From Rhodobacterales bacterium 52_120_T64 (GTDB taxonomy: Bacteria; Pseudomonadota; Alphaproteobacteria; Rhodobacterales; Rhodobacteraceae): DNA of 64,000 bases. Each line of letters opens with the position of its first letter. Position 1 is the first letter of the stretch. Shown here piece after piece: positions 7,179-17,134 of the stretch. The notes beneath the pieces are model-generated. The model saw only the letters and a list, made by a program, of their open reading frames with translations, was not told where the DNA came from and made no database searches. A program made the position numbers and the translations under genes. The stretch covers positions 124,001-188,000 of the forward strand of contig MABA01000017.1 of the NCBI GenBank assembly GCA_002162875.1, written 5' to 3'.

Positions 7179-8204
7179 CTATCGACGAGTTTTTATTGCA
7201 TATCCGAGCGGGTTGGTTTCTTGCCAATGCCAGCAAGTTTCGCACATCTCAGCCAGACCTATCTTCGCTTTCCAGCCCAATTCGGCCTCCGCGCGGGAGG
7301 GGTCAGCGTAGCACGTTGCGATGTCGCTTTCACGGCGTGGATCGTTTTGAAACGGTATTTCTTGGCCACTAGCCTTGGCGAAGGCCTCGATCATTTCCAT
7401 GACCGAAACGCCTTTTCCTACACCGAGGTTGAAGGCCCGCGCTTCTCGATGCGTTTTCGTCCAGTCAAGCGCTGCAATATGCGCTTTGGCCAGATCAACC
7501 ACGTGGATATAATCGCGAACGCCGGTGCCGTCCGGGGTGTCATAATCATTGCCGAACACTTTTACCTGCGCGCGACGCCCGACCGCGACCTGCGCGATCA
7601 TAGGCATCAGGTTATTCGGGATACCATTCGGGTCTTCGCCGATACGGCCGCTTTCGTGTGCACCAACAGGGTTGAAATAGCGCAGGATCGCTGCGGTGAA
7701 ATCGGGGTTGGAGCTCGCTACATCGCGCAACATGTCTTCTATATGCAATTTGGAGCGGCCATAAGGATTGGTTGATCTGAGTGGGTGATCTTCCGTTATC
7801 GGTAGAAAGTCCGGATCACCGTAGACCGTCGCACTAGAGGAAAACACGATATTATTGCAACCCGACACTTTCATCGCATGCAAAAGATTAATCGCGCCCT
7901 GAACGTTGTTTTCATAGTATTCCAACGGCATTTCGACGGACTCGCCGACCGCTTTTAGGCCTGCAAAATGGATTATCGCTTCGGGTTTGAAGTTTGTGAG
8001 GTGTCCAATCAGCGCCTCGCGGTCGCGCATATCGCACTTTTGGAACGTAAACCTGCGGTTGGACAGAGCTTTAACACGCTCCAACGCTTCGGGGGCGCTG
8101 TTGGAGAAGTTGTCGATCACGCAAACCTCGTGATCTGCGGCAAGAACTTCCAACAAAGTGTGGGTGCCGATGTATCCGGCCCCTCCGGTGATCAATACGC
8201 GCAT
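7179..8204 (-). CDS. galE: UDP-glucose 4-epimerase
   Basis: The 341-residue product interconverts UDP-glucose and UDP-galactose for surface polysaccharide synthesis. It is an extended short-chain dehydrogenase/reductase: the NAD-binding GGAGYIG is at residues 7-13, the SSSATVYG segment supplies catalytic Ser/Thr near 122-126, and Y148xxxK152 completes the triad. The length is typical. AGGA lies 8 nt upstream of the ATG. It is monocistronic here, convergent with ecm and divergent from the uppS homologue. Its product would feed the same nucleotide-sugar pool as galU at 51182-52063. Confidence 0.95.
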   Translation of the reverse strand: MRVLITGGAGYIGTHTLLEVLAADHEVCVIDNFSNSAPEALERVKALSNRRFTFQKCDMRDREALIGHLTNFKPEAIIHFAGLKAVGESVEMPLEYYENNVQGAINLLHAMKVSGCNNIVFSSSATVYGDPDFLPITEDHPLRSTNPYGRSKLHIEDMLRDVASSNPDFTAAILRYFNPVGAHESGRIGEDPNGIPNNLMPMIAQVAVGRRAQVKVFGNDYDTPDGTGVRDYIHVVDLAKAHIAALDWTKTHREARAFNLGVGKGVSVMEMIEAFAKASGQEIPFQNDPRRESDIATCYADPSRAEAELGWKAKIGLAEMCETCWHWQETNPLGYAIKTRR

Positions 8205-8336
8205 TAATAATCCTGAAAGTAAAAAACGATATATGGCGGAATATATCCTATACCGTAGGGATTTTACAATTGTCGGTTGAGAAAATCACCCAACTACATT
8301 AATCTTTTTGCTCAAAGGCGGACGAAGGAGTGCGAT

Positions 8337-9056
8337 GTGCACGTTGGGATAATCATGGACGGCAACGGTCGTTGGGCGACCAAACGTGGTTTACCGCGCC
8401 TAGTGGGGCACAAGCGTGGCGCCAATCGCGTTAAAGATATAGTTAAGGCCAGCAGCGAATTGGGCGTGACGACGTTAACACTTTATGCATTTTCAACCGA
8501 AAACTGGAAGCGTGCTGCCCACGAAGTTGAAGGTCTGATGAAGATGTTTCGTGGCTATTTGCAGAATAATTTTATCGAGTTGAACGCGAAAAATATCAGA
8601 GTCATATTTTTGGGAGATCCTTCACCATTGGCCGCGGACCTGCGCGAGCAGATGGAAAGACTGGAAGAGCTGACGAAGGACAACACGCTTATCACGCTGA
8701 ATGTCGCGATAAATTACGGCGGGCGGGATGATTTGGTACGGGCTACGCGTGAAATCACCGCCAAAATTCTAGACGGGTCTTTGTCTGTCGAGGATATTTC
8801 CGAAGAATTGATTTCGGGCCATTTGGATACGGCGTTCCAACCGGATCCTGATCTGATTATCCGCACCGCTGGCGAATTGCGAATGTCAAACTTTATGACA
8901 TGGCAATGCGCTTATTCCGAGATGGCGTTCGTTAAGAAATCCTGGCCGGAATTCACCCCAAAAGTTTACGCCGAGGTGATTGCCGATTACCGCAGTCGTA
9001 CACGCCAATTCGGAGCGGTTATCCCGAAGCCCGTCGAAATTGGCAACAAGGCGTGA
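8337..9056 (+). CDS. uppS: Cis-prenyltransferase (undecaprenyl diphosphate synthase family)
   Basis: The 239-residue product has the family signature MDGNGRWA (residues 7-14, catalytic Asp 8), STENWKR, and the C-terminal RTAGELRMSNFMTWQCAYSE. It condenses isopentenyl diphosphate units into a long cis-polyprenyl diphosphate. I start at GTG 8337 because AAGGAG lies 6 nt upstream; a longer frame from TTG 8277 adds residues with no family match. The usual uppS lies in the frr-uppS-cdsA-dxr cluster; this one is next to a MmcQ-type gene and ubiE. It may therefore be a second copy, and RTAGELRM differs from the common RTSGEQRL. It overlaps the next gene by 4 bp (GTGA). Confidence 0.85.
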   Translation: MHVGIIMDGNGRWATKRGLPRLVGHKRGANRVKDIVKASSELGVTTLTLYAFSTENWKRAAHEVEGLMKMFRGYLQNNFIELNAKNIRVIFLGDPSPLAADLREQMERLEELTKDNTLITLNVAINYGGRDDLVRATREITAKILDGSLSVEDISEELISGHLDTAFQPDPDLIIRTAGELRMSNFMTWQCAYSEMAFVKKSWPEFTPKVYAEVIADYRSRTRQFGAVIPKPVEIGNKA

Positions 9057-9427
9057 ATCGCCAAGAGTTTGATCTCTACTGCAAATCGATGAAATCCACC
9101 ACACATGTTGTGCAATGGGGTGGAGCCTCGGTTTGGAAAATCGGTGGTAAGATTTTCGCCATCTGTTCGAATTGGGGCGAGGGCGACCACGCCAAAATCG
9201 GGTTCAAATGTAGTGATCTGGCGTTTTCTGTATTAGCGGATATGCCCGGCATTATTCCAGCCCCGTATCTGGCCCGGGCCAAATGGGTGCAGGTGCAGTC
9301 GCCAGACGGGATGTCTGACCAAAGTATCAAGGTTCATATCGACGCTGCCTATGACATAATCGCCGCAAAGCTGACAAAAGCACAACGTGCGACGCTTGGA
9401 ATTGTAACTTCCTCAAAAGGCATATAA
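9053..9427 (+). CDS. MmcQ/YjbR family protein
   Basis: A 124-residue protein of the small MmcQ/YjbR (CyaY-like fold) family. Visible family segments are the [10 protein letters not shown] strand pair, the [14 protein letters not shown] segment, the [13 protein letters not shown] core and a C-terminal helix ending [14 protein letters not shown]-like (here [15 protein letters not shown]). The biochemical role is poorly known; some members are annotated as DNA-binding. The start is GTG 9053, in a GTGA overlap with the stop of the preceding prenyltransferase, so the two are translationally coupled. ubiE follows after 34 bp on the same strand. Confidence 0.8.
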   Translation: MNRQEFDLYCKSMKSTTHVVQWGGASVWKIGGKIFAICSNWGEGDHAKIGFKCSDLAFSVLADMPGIIPAPYLARAKWVQVQSPDGMSDQSIKVHIDAAYDIIAAKLTKAQRATLGIVTSSKGI

Positions 9428-9461
9428 CTCTACTGGCAACGCGACTCTAGAGATCAGGCTA

Positions 9462-10202
9462 ATGACCCAAAAAACCCATTTCGGATTCAAGACTGTGGAC
9501 GAGGATGCCAAAGCTGGCATGGTTCACGGTGTATTCACCAATGTTGCCTCCAAATACGATGTGATGAACGACGCGATGAGCATGGGCGTACATCGAATCT
9601 GGAAAGACGCAATGATGGATTGGCTTGCGCCGCGCAAGGGCATGAAATTGCTGGATGTAGCGGGTGGCACGGGGGATATTTCGTTTCGGTTCCTGAAACG
9701 TGCTGGCGGTGGGCACGCGACCGTTTTTGACATGACCCAATCTATGTTGGATGCGGGGCGATTGCGGGCCGAAGCAGAAAGCCAGCAAGACAGCCTCGAC
9801 TGGGTGTGCGGCGATGCGATGGCGCTGCCGTTCGAAGATAATACGTTCGACGCCTACACCATCAGTTTCGGCATTCGCAACGTCACCCGCGTTCAGGACG
9901 CTATTAACGAAGCTTATCGAGTTCTTAAGACCGGTGGCAGGTTACTAGTGTTGGAGTTTTCATGCATTCCCAACCCTGCGATGCAATGGGCATATGACCG
10001 GTACAGTTTCAACATTATTCCGCCGCTGGGGCAGATTATCGCAAATGATCGGGACAGCTATCAATATTTGGTTGAATCGATTCGACAGTTCCCGAAACAA
10101 GAGCAATTCGCACAAATGATACGCGAAGGCGGGTTTAGCCAAGTTAAATACCGCAACCTTTCGCTAGGAATTGCCGCGTTGCATTCGGGGTGGAAAACAT
10201 GA
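9462..10202 (+). CDS. ubiE: Ubiquinone/menaquinone C-methyltransferase
   Basis: The 246-residue product is the SAM-dependent C-methyltransferase of ubiquinone synthesis (demethoxyubiquinol step). It shows [19 protein letters not shown] at the N terminus, [18 protein letters not shown] (UbiE signature 1), the SAM-binding [12 protein letters not shown] at about residues 64-75, and [20 protein letters not shown] (signature 2). It overlaps ubiB by ATGA, and ubiE-ubiB is a widely conserved pair. A weak AGG precedes the ATG. Confidence 0.96.
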   Translation: MTQKTHFGFKTVDEDAKAGMVHGVFTNVASKYDVMNDAMSMGVHRIWKDAMMDWLAPRKGMKLLDVAGGTGDISFRFLKRAGGGHATVFDMTQSMLDAGRLRAEAESQQDSLDWVCGDAMALPFEDNTFDAYTISFGIRNVTRVQDAINEAYRVLKTGGRLLVLEFSCIPNPAMQWAYDRYSFNIIPPLGQIIANDRDSYQYLVESIRQFPKQEQFAQMIREGGFSQVKYRNLSLGIAALHSGWKT

Positions 10203-11716
10203 GGGGTCCGCACAATATCTGGCGTCTGATCCGTACGGGTGCCACGTTTGAACGTTCTGGCGCAATGCGTGTAGTATTGGAAGCGGTGGAAGCGCCGCGC
10301 TCCATTCGTATTGCTGCGCGGGTTCTCGGATGGCCAGTGCAATGGCTTGGTCTGAAGGGCGACATTTCCCAGCCACCGATTTTGCGGGCGTTAACAGCAC
10401 TTGGTCCGGCATATATCAAATTTGGACAGTTACTTTCGACGCGCCCCGACATTGTTGGCGTTGAACTGGCAACGGATCTTCGAATACTTCAAGATGCGCT
10501 GCCTGCATTCGACATAGATATCTCCAAGGCTGAAGTTGAGTCGGAACTGGGGATCAAGATTGACGAGGCATTCGAGAGTTTCTCGGAACCCGTCGCTGCT
10601 GCCTCGTTGGCGCAAGTTCACAAGGCTGTTGTCCGTGAAACTGGCCAAGTTGTGGCCGTAAAAGTTTTGCGACCGGGCATCGAGCGTGCCTTTCGCAAAG
10701 ACGTGGATGCATTTTTCCTAGCGGCCTCTATCATAGAGTTTATAGCTCCATTTTCACGTCGCTTACGACCGCGAGCGGTCATCGAACACTTTGCTGGCGT
10801 AGTCGACGGAGAGTTGGACCTGCGGATGGAGGCTTCTGCCGCCGACGAGTTCGCGGCGAATACAAAAGACGACGACGGATTCCGTGTGCCCGCACTGATA
10901 TGGGAGCTGTCTTCGCGCCGTGTGCTGACGACAGAGTGGGTCGAAGGTGTTCCGCTTGGTGATGTTGAAGCCGTTCTGGCGATTAAATCCGACCATACCG
11001 AATTCGCGACCCGTATTTTGCAGACCTTTCTACGCCATGCTTTGCGGGACGGATATTTTCATGCGGACATGCATCAGGGCAACCTGATGCGCGGACCTGA
11101 CGGCGATCTGATTGCACTTGATTTTGGCATTATGGGACGAATTGACACCTACACCCGCAAAGTCTACGCCGAGATTTTGATGGGCTTTTTGAAGCGTGAT
11201 TATACCCGCGTAGCCGAGGCCCATTTCGAGGCGGGCTACGTGCCGGCCGATCAGGACGTTGCAGCGTTTGCGCAAGCTCTGCGCGCCGTCGGCGAGCCGA
11301 TCTTTGACTATGATGCTTCACAAGTCTCCATGGCGCGATTATTTGGCCACCTGTTCGACGTAACCGAGCGTTTCGGGATGGAAACCCGCACCGAGCTGAT
11401 CCTTCTGCAACGCACGATGTTTGTTGTCGAAGGTGTGACGCGGACGTTCGACCCCAACTTAAACATGTGGGATACATCCGGTCCGGTGATCGAAAAGTAT
11501 ATCATCGACAACCTCGGCCCCAAAGCCATCGCCCGCGATTTAGCTGCCACTGCAAAGGTTCTTGCCCGTTTCGGTCCGCGCTTACCAGCTTTGGCTGAGG
11601 CGGCGTTGATTAACCTTAACAAAACACCGGAATCGCCCACCAAATTCGGCTCCTTGATTTGGGGGGCATGTGGCGTGGCGGTAGGTGTTGCCGCGACGTT
11701 GCTACTGGTTGACTGA
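10199..11716 (+). CDS. ubiB: ABC1-family kinase-like protein of ubiquinone biosynthesis
   Basis: A 505-residue UbiB/ABC1 protein that supports ubiquinone synthesis at the inner membrane through ATPase activity. Seen: the extended KxGQ motif ([13 protein letters not shown], near residue 80), the [11 protein letters not shown] glycine-loop replacement near 138-148, the catalytic-loop segment [12 protein letters not shown], and [10 protein letters not shown] as the metal-binding loop. A C-terminal hydrophobic helix ([17 protein letters not shown]) would anchor it. The start is ATG 10199, in an ATGA overlap with ubiE, in preference to an upstream GTG at 10190. Confidence 0.95.
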   Translation: MRGPHNIWRLIRTGATFERSGAMRVVLEAVEAPRSIRIAARVLGWPVQWLGLKGDISQPPILRALTALGPAYIKFGQLLSTRPDIVGVELATDLRILQDALPAFDIDISKAEVESELGIKIDEAFESFSEPVAAASLAQVHKAVVRETGQVVAVKVLRPGIERAFRKDVDAFFLAASIIEFIAPFSRRLRPRAVIEHFAGVVDGELDLRMEASAADEFAANTKDDDGFRVPALIWELSSRRVLTTEWVEGVPLGDVEAVLAIKSDHTEFATRILQTFLRHALRDGYFHADMHQGNLMRGPDGDLIALDFGIMGRIDTYTRKVYAEILMGFLKRDYTRVAEAHFEAGYVPADQDVAAFAQALRAVGEPIFDYDASQVSMARLFGHLFDVTERFGMETRTELILLQRTMFVVEGVTRTFDPNLNMWDTSGPVIEKYIIDNLGPKAIARDLAATAKVLARFGPRLPALAEAALINLNKTPESPTKFGSLIWGACGVAVGVAATLLLVD

Positions 11717-11815
11717 GGGAATAAAATTCTTGAGGAGGGGTCAAGCCGGCAACTCATTGATCGCAATTATTTAGCTATTTATTAATATATATTAACAAGT
11801 TAACTAACACCTCTG

Positions 11816-11830
11816 TTAAATGCTCGTTAA
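11816..11830. promoter_or_regulatory. CtrA-type box upstream of the PAS gene
   Basis: TTAA (11816-11819), 7 nt, TTAA (11827-11830) is an exact match to the CtrA consensus TTAA-N7-TTAA and lies 41 bp before the ATG of the PAS gene. Roughly one such match is expected by chance in 64 kb, so position is the main support. Confidence 0.35.
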
Positions 11831-11870
11831 TATTCACCCCCTAATGTTTCTTCCTATTCAGGAGGATAGC

Positions 11871-13316
11871 ATGACCGCATTAGATATGATTCGCGAAGGG
11901 TTTGGTGTTTGGGCTGACGAGGCGTTGGGGGCGAATATATACACAACCCCGATCGTGTTCACTTTACTGTTCCTGCTTGGATTTCTAGCCACTGCAATTC
12001 TCAAAACCTTCAGAATTCAGCGTAGTACCTTGGCTAACACGCCCAGCATCCTTACCGCGGAGGGGCGTGAAGTTATCGACGACGCAAACACCGCCCGGCT
12101 GTTAGAGCTTGAGACCGAAATCGCGGCGTCAAAGATGGCTCTGTTGCGTTTTACCGAAACTTTGTCGACAACGTTCGCGCATCTATCTGGCGGGCTGGCG
12201 ATTTTTGATGCGGATAAGTCGTTACACGTATTCAACCCCGCACTCTCCGACCTTCTGGATCTGGATCCGGTGTGGCTGGCCAAACGACCGAGTATCTCTG
12301 ACTTTATTAGCATGTTGCGGGAAAATCGGCACCTGCCGGAGAAGAAGAACTTTCTGGAATGGCGGCGTTTACTAACGAACTTGCAGGATGCCGAACAACC
12401 CAAAAATTATGATGAGGAATGGACGCTGCCGGATGGCCGGGTTTTTCGTGTCACCGGACAACCGCATCCACAGGGCGCGATCGCCTTCCTGTTCGAGGAT
12501 ATTTCGGTGCAAGTATCCATTGAGCGGCAGCACCGTCTTGAGGTGTCGATGAACCAAAGCATATTGAATGGACTGTCGGATGCGGTTGTACTGGTAAGCG
12601 CTGCAGGTCGGGTGAAATTCACCAACACGGCGCTGGGCGATTTGTTTGGGGAGAGGTTTTGTGAGACGCTGGTTAGGCGCGGAATACCCGATCTGTCGGA
12701 AAGCAAGTTGATGATCTCTGACACAACCGATTTCTGGCCAAAGCTCAAAACCTACATTGCCGCCGCGAAGCGCGAAGCGCCGTGGGAGCAGTTGTTGACG
12801 GTAAAGGATAAAACCCAGGTTTTGGCTGGTGTCTCGACTTTGCCGGACGGTGCGACTTTGGTGGTGTTCAAGTCTAACACCAAAGTGGATGGCGATAGAC
12901 TACTGAAAACTGAGGCGATACCCGATCCCTTACATTTTGTTCACCTTGAAAAAATGCTCTGCGAACGTGAAATCTCACTTGAACATGCCGGCTTTGATGC
13001 CGGCTGCGTGGATCAGGAGGATACCGACAAGATACGACGTATCTTGTGGTATTTGGCGATTTCGACCGCCAATAACTGTCGAAACGGCGGGGAAATTATC
13101 CTGTCGTCTTGTGTGGATGGGCAATACACCGCCCTGTCATGCCATGTATCCGACCTGGATCATGTCGATGACGTGCAAGAGAATGTTGCCAGAAACCTGC
13201 TTAAATCGCTAGCAACCCAACCTGGCGGGAAAAACTATTGGATCTACGATGCTGAAAATGACCCACATACGATTTCGTTCAAAACGCAAAAACGGCTGAA
13301 ATTGTCTGCGCTTTGA
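11871..13316 (+). CDS. Membrane PAS-domain sensor protein with degenerate kinase end
   Basis: A 481-residue protein. The start is ATG 11871, preceded by AGGAGG at ideal distance. Layout: one transmembrane helix near residues 24-42 (PIVFTLLFLLGFLATAIL), a coiled linker, a PAS domain around 100-215 (THLSGGLAIFDADKSLHVFNPAL; FLFEDIS), a second PAS around 225-330 (ILNGLSDAVVLVSAAGRVKFTN), and a C-terminal part. In that part, DKIRRILWYLAISTAN recalls the N box of a histidine kinase ATPase domain, but no phospho-accepting His box or clear G boxes remain. It may be a DivL-like pseudokinase or an eroded kinase. A CtrA-type box lies 41 bp upstream. It is convergent with glpK. Confidence 0.7.
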   Translation: MTALDMIREGFGVWADEALGANIYTTPIVFTLLFLLGFLATAILKTFRIQRSTLANTPSILTAEGREVIDDANTARLLELETEIAASKMALLRFTETLSTTFAHLSGGLAIFDADKSLHVFNPALSDLLDLDPVWLAKRPSISDFISMLRENRHLPEKKNFLEWRRLLTNLQDAEQPKNYDEEWTLPDGRVFRVTGQPHPQGAIAFLFEDISVQVSIERQHRLEVSMNQSILNGLSDAVVLVSAAGRVKFTNTALGDLFGERFCETLVRRGIPDLSESKLMISDTTDFWPKLKTYIAAAKREAPWEQLLTVKDKTQVLAGVSTLPDGATLVVFKSNTKVDGDRLLKTEAIPDPLHFVHLEKMLCEREISLEHAGFDAGCVDQEDTDKIRRILWYLAISTANNCRNGGEIILSSCVDGQYTALSCHVSDLDHVDDVQENVARNLLKSLATQPGGKNYWIYDAENDPHTISFKTQKRLKLSAL

Positions 13317-13325
13317 GCGGAGAGT

Positions 13326-14813
13326 CTATCGACTTGTCAAGCAACGACTGACGGCGTCCTTCCAGCCAGCATACTTGGAATCCCGTTTAGAAGCATCCAT
13401 CGTTGGCGTGAATCGGCATTCCAAACTCCAATTATCGGCGAACCCAGATTGGTCGGGATACATTCCCGAGTGCATACCAGCTAACCACGCAGCGCCGGTT
13501 GCTGTTGTTTCAAGTACGTTTGGGCGATCTACGGGTGTACCCAATATGTCTGACACAAATTGCATGGCCCAGTCATTCGCGCTCATTCCACCGTCAACTC
13601 GAAGAATGCCTTTCGTGCCGCCCGTCCAATCGTTTTGCATGGCCTCCAACAGATCGCGGGTTTGATAACCAACGCTTTCCAGCGCCGCGCGAGCGAAATC
13701 GTTTTGGTTAGAGCTTCGAGTAAGTCCAAAGATCGCGCCACGACATTCCGCATCCCAATATGGTGCCCCAAGTCCGGTAAATGCCGGAACCATGTAGACA
13801 TTCTGATCATCGCCAGCGGTTTCGGCCATTTTCTGCGTCTCGTTTGCCTGACTTACGATCCCGATACCGTCGCGCAGCCATTGAACAACAGCGCCTGCAA
13901 CAAAAATCGACCCCTCCAATGCATAGGTAGTTTTTCCGTCCAGCTGATATGCGATCGTTCCCAGTAGGCGATTTTTCGAGGCCACTAGTTGGTCGCCTGT
14001 ATTCAACAGAGCAAAACATCCGGTGCCATACGTCGATTTCATCATCCCCGCTGTGAAACATGCTTGCCCAATGGTGGCAGCTTGTTGGTCGCCGGCGATT
14101 CCATGAATCGGGATGATTCCGCCAAGCAGGCTCGGTGCGGTGACGCCGAAATTCGAAGCGCAATCGTGCACTTCGGGTAACATGTTCATAGGGATTCCAA
14201 GCAGATGACAAATTTCCTCGTCCCAGTTTCCACGGCGAATATCGTACAGCATCGTGCGCGCTGCATTGGTTGCGTCGGTTACGTGCGATTTTCCTTCTGT
14301 TAACTTCCACAACAGGAAACTATCGACAGTGCCGAACAGCAGATCTCCATTAATGGCCTTGGTGCGTGCTCCTTCAACATTATCTAAAATCCACTTGAGT
14401 TTTGTGGCGGAGAAGTACGGATCTAGGAGCAAGCCGGTTTTATGGGTTATCATTGGCTCTAATCCGTCCGCCTTCAAGGATTTGCAAATATCCGAGGTGC
14501 GTCGATCTTGCCAAACGATGGCGTTGTATATGGGTTGCCCAGTCGCCTTATCCCAAACGAGGGTCGTTTCGCGTTGATTGGTTATACCGATGGATGCAAT
14601 GTCTCGCGCTTCAAGGTTGATTTTTTGCATCACTTCACGGCACATATCAATCGTAGTTGACCAGATCTGATTCGGTTTATGTTCGACCCAACCCGAAGCG
14701 GGAAAATGTTGTGTGAACTCTTTTTGCGCGGTGGCCGCTATTTGCATTCTCTCGTCAAATAGAATCGCGCGGCTGGAAGTGGTCCCTTGATCGATGGCGA
14801 GAATGTATTTCAT
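13326..14813 (-). CDS. glpK: Glycerol kinase
   Basis: The 495-residue product phosphorylates glycerol to sn-glycerol 3-phosphate with ATP. FGGY-family features: the start [20 protein letters not shown] holds the phosphate-1 motif (DQGTTSSR); [19 protein letters not shown] and [15 protein letters not shown] are typical of Glp[14 protein letters not shown] and the C-terminal [16 protein letters not shown] complete the nucleotide site. The length is standard. AAAGGAG lies 6 nt before the ATG. No glpF, glpD or glpR is next to it, so it is a single-gene unit between the PAS gene and flgD. Confidence 0.97.
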   Translation of the reverse strand: MKYILAIDQGTTSSRAILFDERMQIAATAQKEFTQHFPASGWVEHKPNQIWSTTIDMCREVMQKINLEARDIASIGITNQRETTLVWDKATGQPIYNAIVWQDRRTSDICKSLKADGLEPMITHKTGLLLDPYFSATKLKWILDNVEGARTKAINGDLLFGTVDSFLLWKLTEGKSHVTDATNAARTMLYDIRRGNWDEEICHLLGIPMNMLPEVHDCASNFGVTAPSLLGGIIPIHGIAGDQQAATIGQACFTAGMMKSTYGTGCFALLNTGDQLVASKNRLLGTIAYQLDGKTTYALEGSIFVAGAVVQWLRDGIGIVSQANETQKMAETAGDDQNVYMVPAFTGLGAPYWDAECRGAIFGLTRSSNQNDFARAALESVGYQTRDLLEAMQNDWTGGTKGILRVDGGMSANDWAMQFVSDILGTPVDRPNVLETTATGAAWLAGMHSGMYPDQSGFADNWSLECRFTPTMDASKRDSKYAGWKDAVSRCLTSR

Positions 14814-14891
14814 CGTAGCTCCTTTGATGATCTGCTTGGCACCAAAGTATCAGATGGAAATGGGGAGGGTAGCAAAAACTTGCTTCCAAGT

Positions 14892-15554
14892 TTAAGGAAT
14901 TCGTACTGCGGTCGCTTCTTCTGCGTGAAGGGCTGCGCCGTCTTCAAACATTAAAACGGTATTTCCAGATTCCAAACGCACTTCCGTTACCAGATCGAAA
15001 ACCGAGCCTAGAGTGGTCTCAAGTAAACTGCCCCCAGAAAAACTTTCGATTTCAAAACTATATCGGCCAGTTAATGCAACCGTTGCTTCAAAGGTATTTC
15101 CATTCCAAGTAACCGCGTCCGAAGCAGGGTCGAACTGTTGTGTGTAGATTGTCATGTCATTTTCATCACGAACCACTAAGCGGGCAGCGTCGGCTGATTC
15201 GTGTACAGTTGCGTCGATTTCAACAGGTCGACCGTCAAAACTGGCGACCCCTTCGCGTCGCACTTCCTTGCCGAGCCATTCAGTTAAGTTCGCCGTCGGA
15301 CTGCCCCCGAATAGTTCGAGTAATTCACCCAGTTTGGTATTAGTTTCAATTTGTTGCTCTACGGAGGAAAAGCTGGCGAGTTGGGCGACGAATTGTGTTG
15401 AGTCCATCGGCTGCATAGGATCCTGATTTCGCATTTGTGCCGTTAGCAATGTTAGGAACGTTTCAAAATCACTGCTGCCGGAGGCACTTGCCTCTGTTGT
15501 GGTCGCGGCGGCAATTTCTGTCTGCGCGGATGTTGAAATGTCGGTAGTTTGCAT
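14892..15554 (-). CDS. flgD: Flagellar hook assembly scaffold protein
   Basis: The 220-residue product caps the growing hook and is lost when the hook is complete. The N-terminal region has the FlgD signature: FETFLTLLTAQMRNQDPMQPMDSTQFVAQLASFSSVEQ (about residues 30-67). Then come a hook-capping domain with WLGKEVRREG and a Tudor/Fn-like part with VTWNGNTFEATVALTGRYSFEI. It follows fliK by 15 bp on the same strand, so the hook-length ruler and hook cap are co-expressed. It has no signal peptide, as expected for a protein exported through the flagellar apparatus. Confidence 0.93.
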   Translation of the reverse strand: MQTTDISTSAQTEIAAATTTEASASGSSDFETFLTLLTAQMRNQDPMQPMDSTQFVAQLASFSSVEQQIETNTKLGELLELFGGSPTANLTEWLGKEVRREGVASFDGRPVEIDATVHESADAARLVVRDENDMTIYTQQFDPASDAVTWNGNTFEATVALTGRYSFEIESFSGGSLLETTLGSVFDLVTEVRLESGNTVLMFEDGAALHAEEATAVRIP

Positions 15555-15569
15555 AAAGGTTTCCCTTGG

Positions 15570-16739
15570 TTAAAGTCGAATATCAAGGCTGCCAGAGTGG
15601 GATTGGAGAGCTATTTCAATAGCCGAAGTTAGTTCGGTTTGTTCAGGCGAGTCGGTTGAAAATCGGGCAGTATCGCCGGCGAAGCGGGATTGATTTTGTT
15701 GCTGATCCCGGTGTGAAAATTCCAGTGACGCCTCGCTAAATCCGGACCTTGAGAGTTCGCGGGACAACAGCTCCGCGTGTCGACGCAATAGTTCGGAAAT
15801 TTCGGCTTTCTCGCTTGTAACTGTAGCGGACAAACCGGAGTCGGTTTGCGTTATCGAAATTACAACACGTCCAAGTTCAGGCGGATCCAGTCGTATCTCG
15901 ATAGTGTCACTCGAGGTGTTTGAAATTGCCGTCGAAATTTGCGAAACGATTTTGGTTTCTGCCGTTTGTGACCGGGCGTCTGCTGGCTGAACTATTGGCA
16001 AGCTAGACCGCAACGGTCGCTGCAGTTGTTGTTTATCGCTTATGCCTACCAAGGAGCCGCCAAAGTCGCGCCGCGCGTCGTCAGATAGCGGGAGCTTTGA
16101 TTCGGCTGGTTGTTCGTCGGCAACATGAAACCCCGGAGGAGCAACTGTTTGCTGAGTATCGGTTTTTGGCTGCGCTGGGGCGTGTCTGATGTTTTGAGTT
16201 TCCTCGGAAGGCTGGCCGATGGGAAGCTCGGAATTTCGAGAATTGCTCTGACGCTGTTTCGGAAACGATACCTCCCGAGTTGGAGGTCGTTCAAAAACGG
16301 GGCTCGTCGAAGTATGATCTGATATTTGGCCAATAGCGACGGGTGCCAAAGGAATAACTTCTGCATTTTGAGGCTCAGTATCGATTGCGTCAGTTTGCTC
16401 GGTTTGTGTGTGTTCGGTAGATTCAGAAACACCTAATTGTTGTCGCGCCTTCGGCGCGGCATTTGCAAGTTCGAAGTTTCCGGCAGGTGCTGCGACGTCT
16501 GTGCCAAGTGGCTCTTCCATTTGTTCGGCGACTTGTCTGCACAGCGACGGCATTTTTTGTAGTATCTGCTTAATATGAGCGAAGTCGCGCGATTCAACAG
16601 GCTTTTCGACAAGATCGCCCGTTGCGAAATCCAATTCGGCGCTGAAATTGGTCTCGGCGATCACATCCCCGACTTCAACACCAATCTTTGCAATTCCGCT
16701 AGGCGGTACGGGGGTTACTTCCGTCATTCTGACCGGCAT
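15570..16739 (-). CDS. fliK: Flagellar hook-length control protein
   Basis: A 389-residue protein. The long middle (about residues 90-270) is low-complexity and rich in Pro, Gln, Thr and Ser, as in FliK molecular rulers. The C-terminal FliK domain is clear: IEIRLDPPELGRVVISI, SGLSATVTSEKAEISELLRRHAELLSREL and ASLEFSHRDQQQ. Its role is to switch export from hook to filament subunits when the hook reaches length. It is the first gene of a fliK-flgD pair and divergent from the rod-binding protein gene, with 110 bp between. Confidence 0.9.
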   Translation of the reverse strand: MPVRMTEVTPVPPSGIAKIGVEVGDVIAETNFSAELDFATGDLVEKPVESRDFAHIKQILQKMPSLCRQVAEQMEEPLGTDVAAPAGNFELANAAPKARQQLGVSESTEHTQTEQTDAIDTEPQNAEVIPLAPVAIGQISDHTSTSPVFERPPTREVSFPKQRQSNSRNSELPIGQPSEETQNIRHAPAQPKTDTQQTVAPPGFHVADEQPAESKLPLSDDARRDFGGSLVGISDKQQLQRPLRSSLPIVQPADARSQTAETKIVSQISTAISNTSSDTIEIRLDPPELGRVVISITQTDSGLSATVTSEKAEISELLRRHAELLSRELSRSGFSEASLEFSHRDQQQNQSRFAGDTARFSTDSPEQTELTSAIEIALQSHSGSLDIRL

Positions 16740-16849
16740 GAATCCGTTCCTTTCGATCCGTTGCCTCAGCTTTCTCCTAGATTAGTTACTATTTCTTTAC
16801 CGTCTCAAACGAATACTTATTTAAACGCAATAAATTGGAGGTATCCTAA

Positions 16850-17134
16850 ATGGACGTATCACCCATAAGTCCCATGGCAAATCAGGCTGAGCCAAACGCA
16901 GGGCGGAATAAATACAAAGAAGTTGCAGTCGCGTTGGAGGCAAGTTTTTTGGCCGAAATGTTGAAATATTCTGGCCACGGCGAATCGCGAAGTTCGTTCG
17001 GGGGAGGAGAAGGTGAAGACGCCTTCGCAGGCTTGCTCGTTCGCGAACAGGCTACGCTAATGGCTGAAAGCGGTGGAATAGGGCTGGCCGAACAAATTAT
17101 CGATTCGATGATGCGGAGAGCCGAAAATGTTTGA
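16850..17134 (+). CDS. Rod-binding protein (FlgJ N-terminal domain type)
   Basis: A 94-residue protein matching the rod-cap domain of FlgJ: ALEASFLAEMLKYSGHGESRSSFGGGEGEDAFAGLL and a C-terminal ESGGIGLAEQIIDSM. It lacks the muramidase half of enterobacterial FlgJ, which is normal for alphaproteobacteria, where a separate lytic enzyme does that job. It probably caps or scaffolds the rod during export. TTGGAGG precedes the ATG. Its 3' end overlaps the next gene by 8 bp. Confidence 0.85.
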   Translation: MDVSPISPMANQAEPNAGRNKYKEVAVALEASFLAEMLKYSGHGESRSSFGGGEGEDAFAGLLVREQATLMAESGGIGLAEQIIDSMMRRAENV

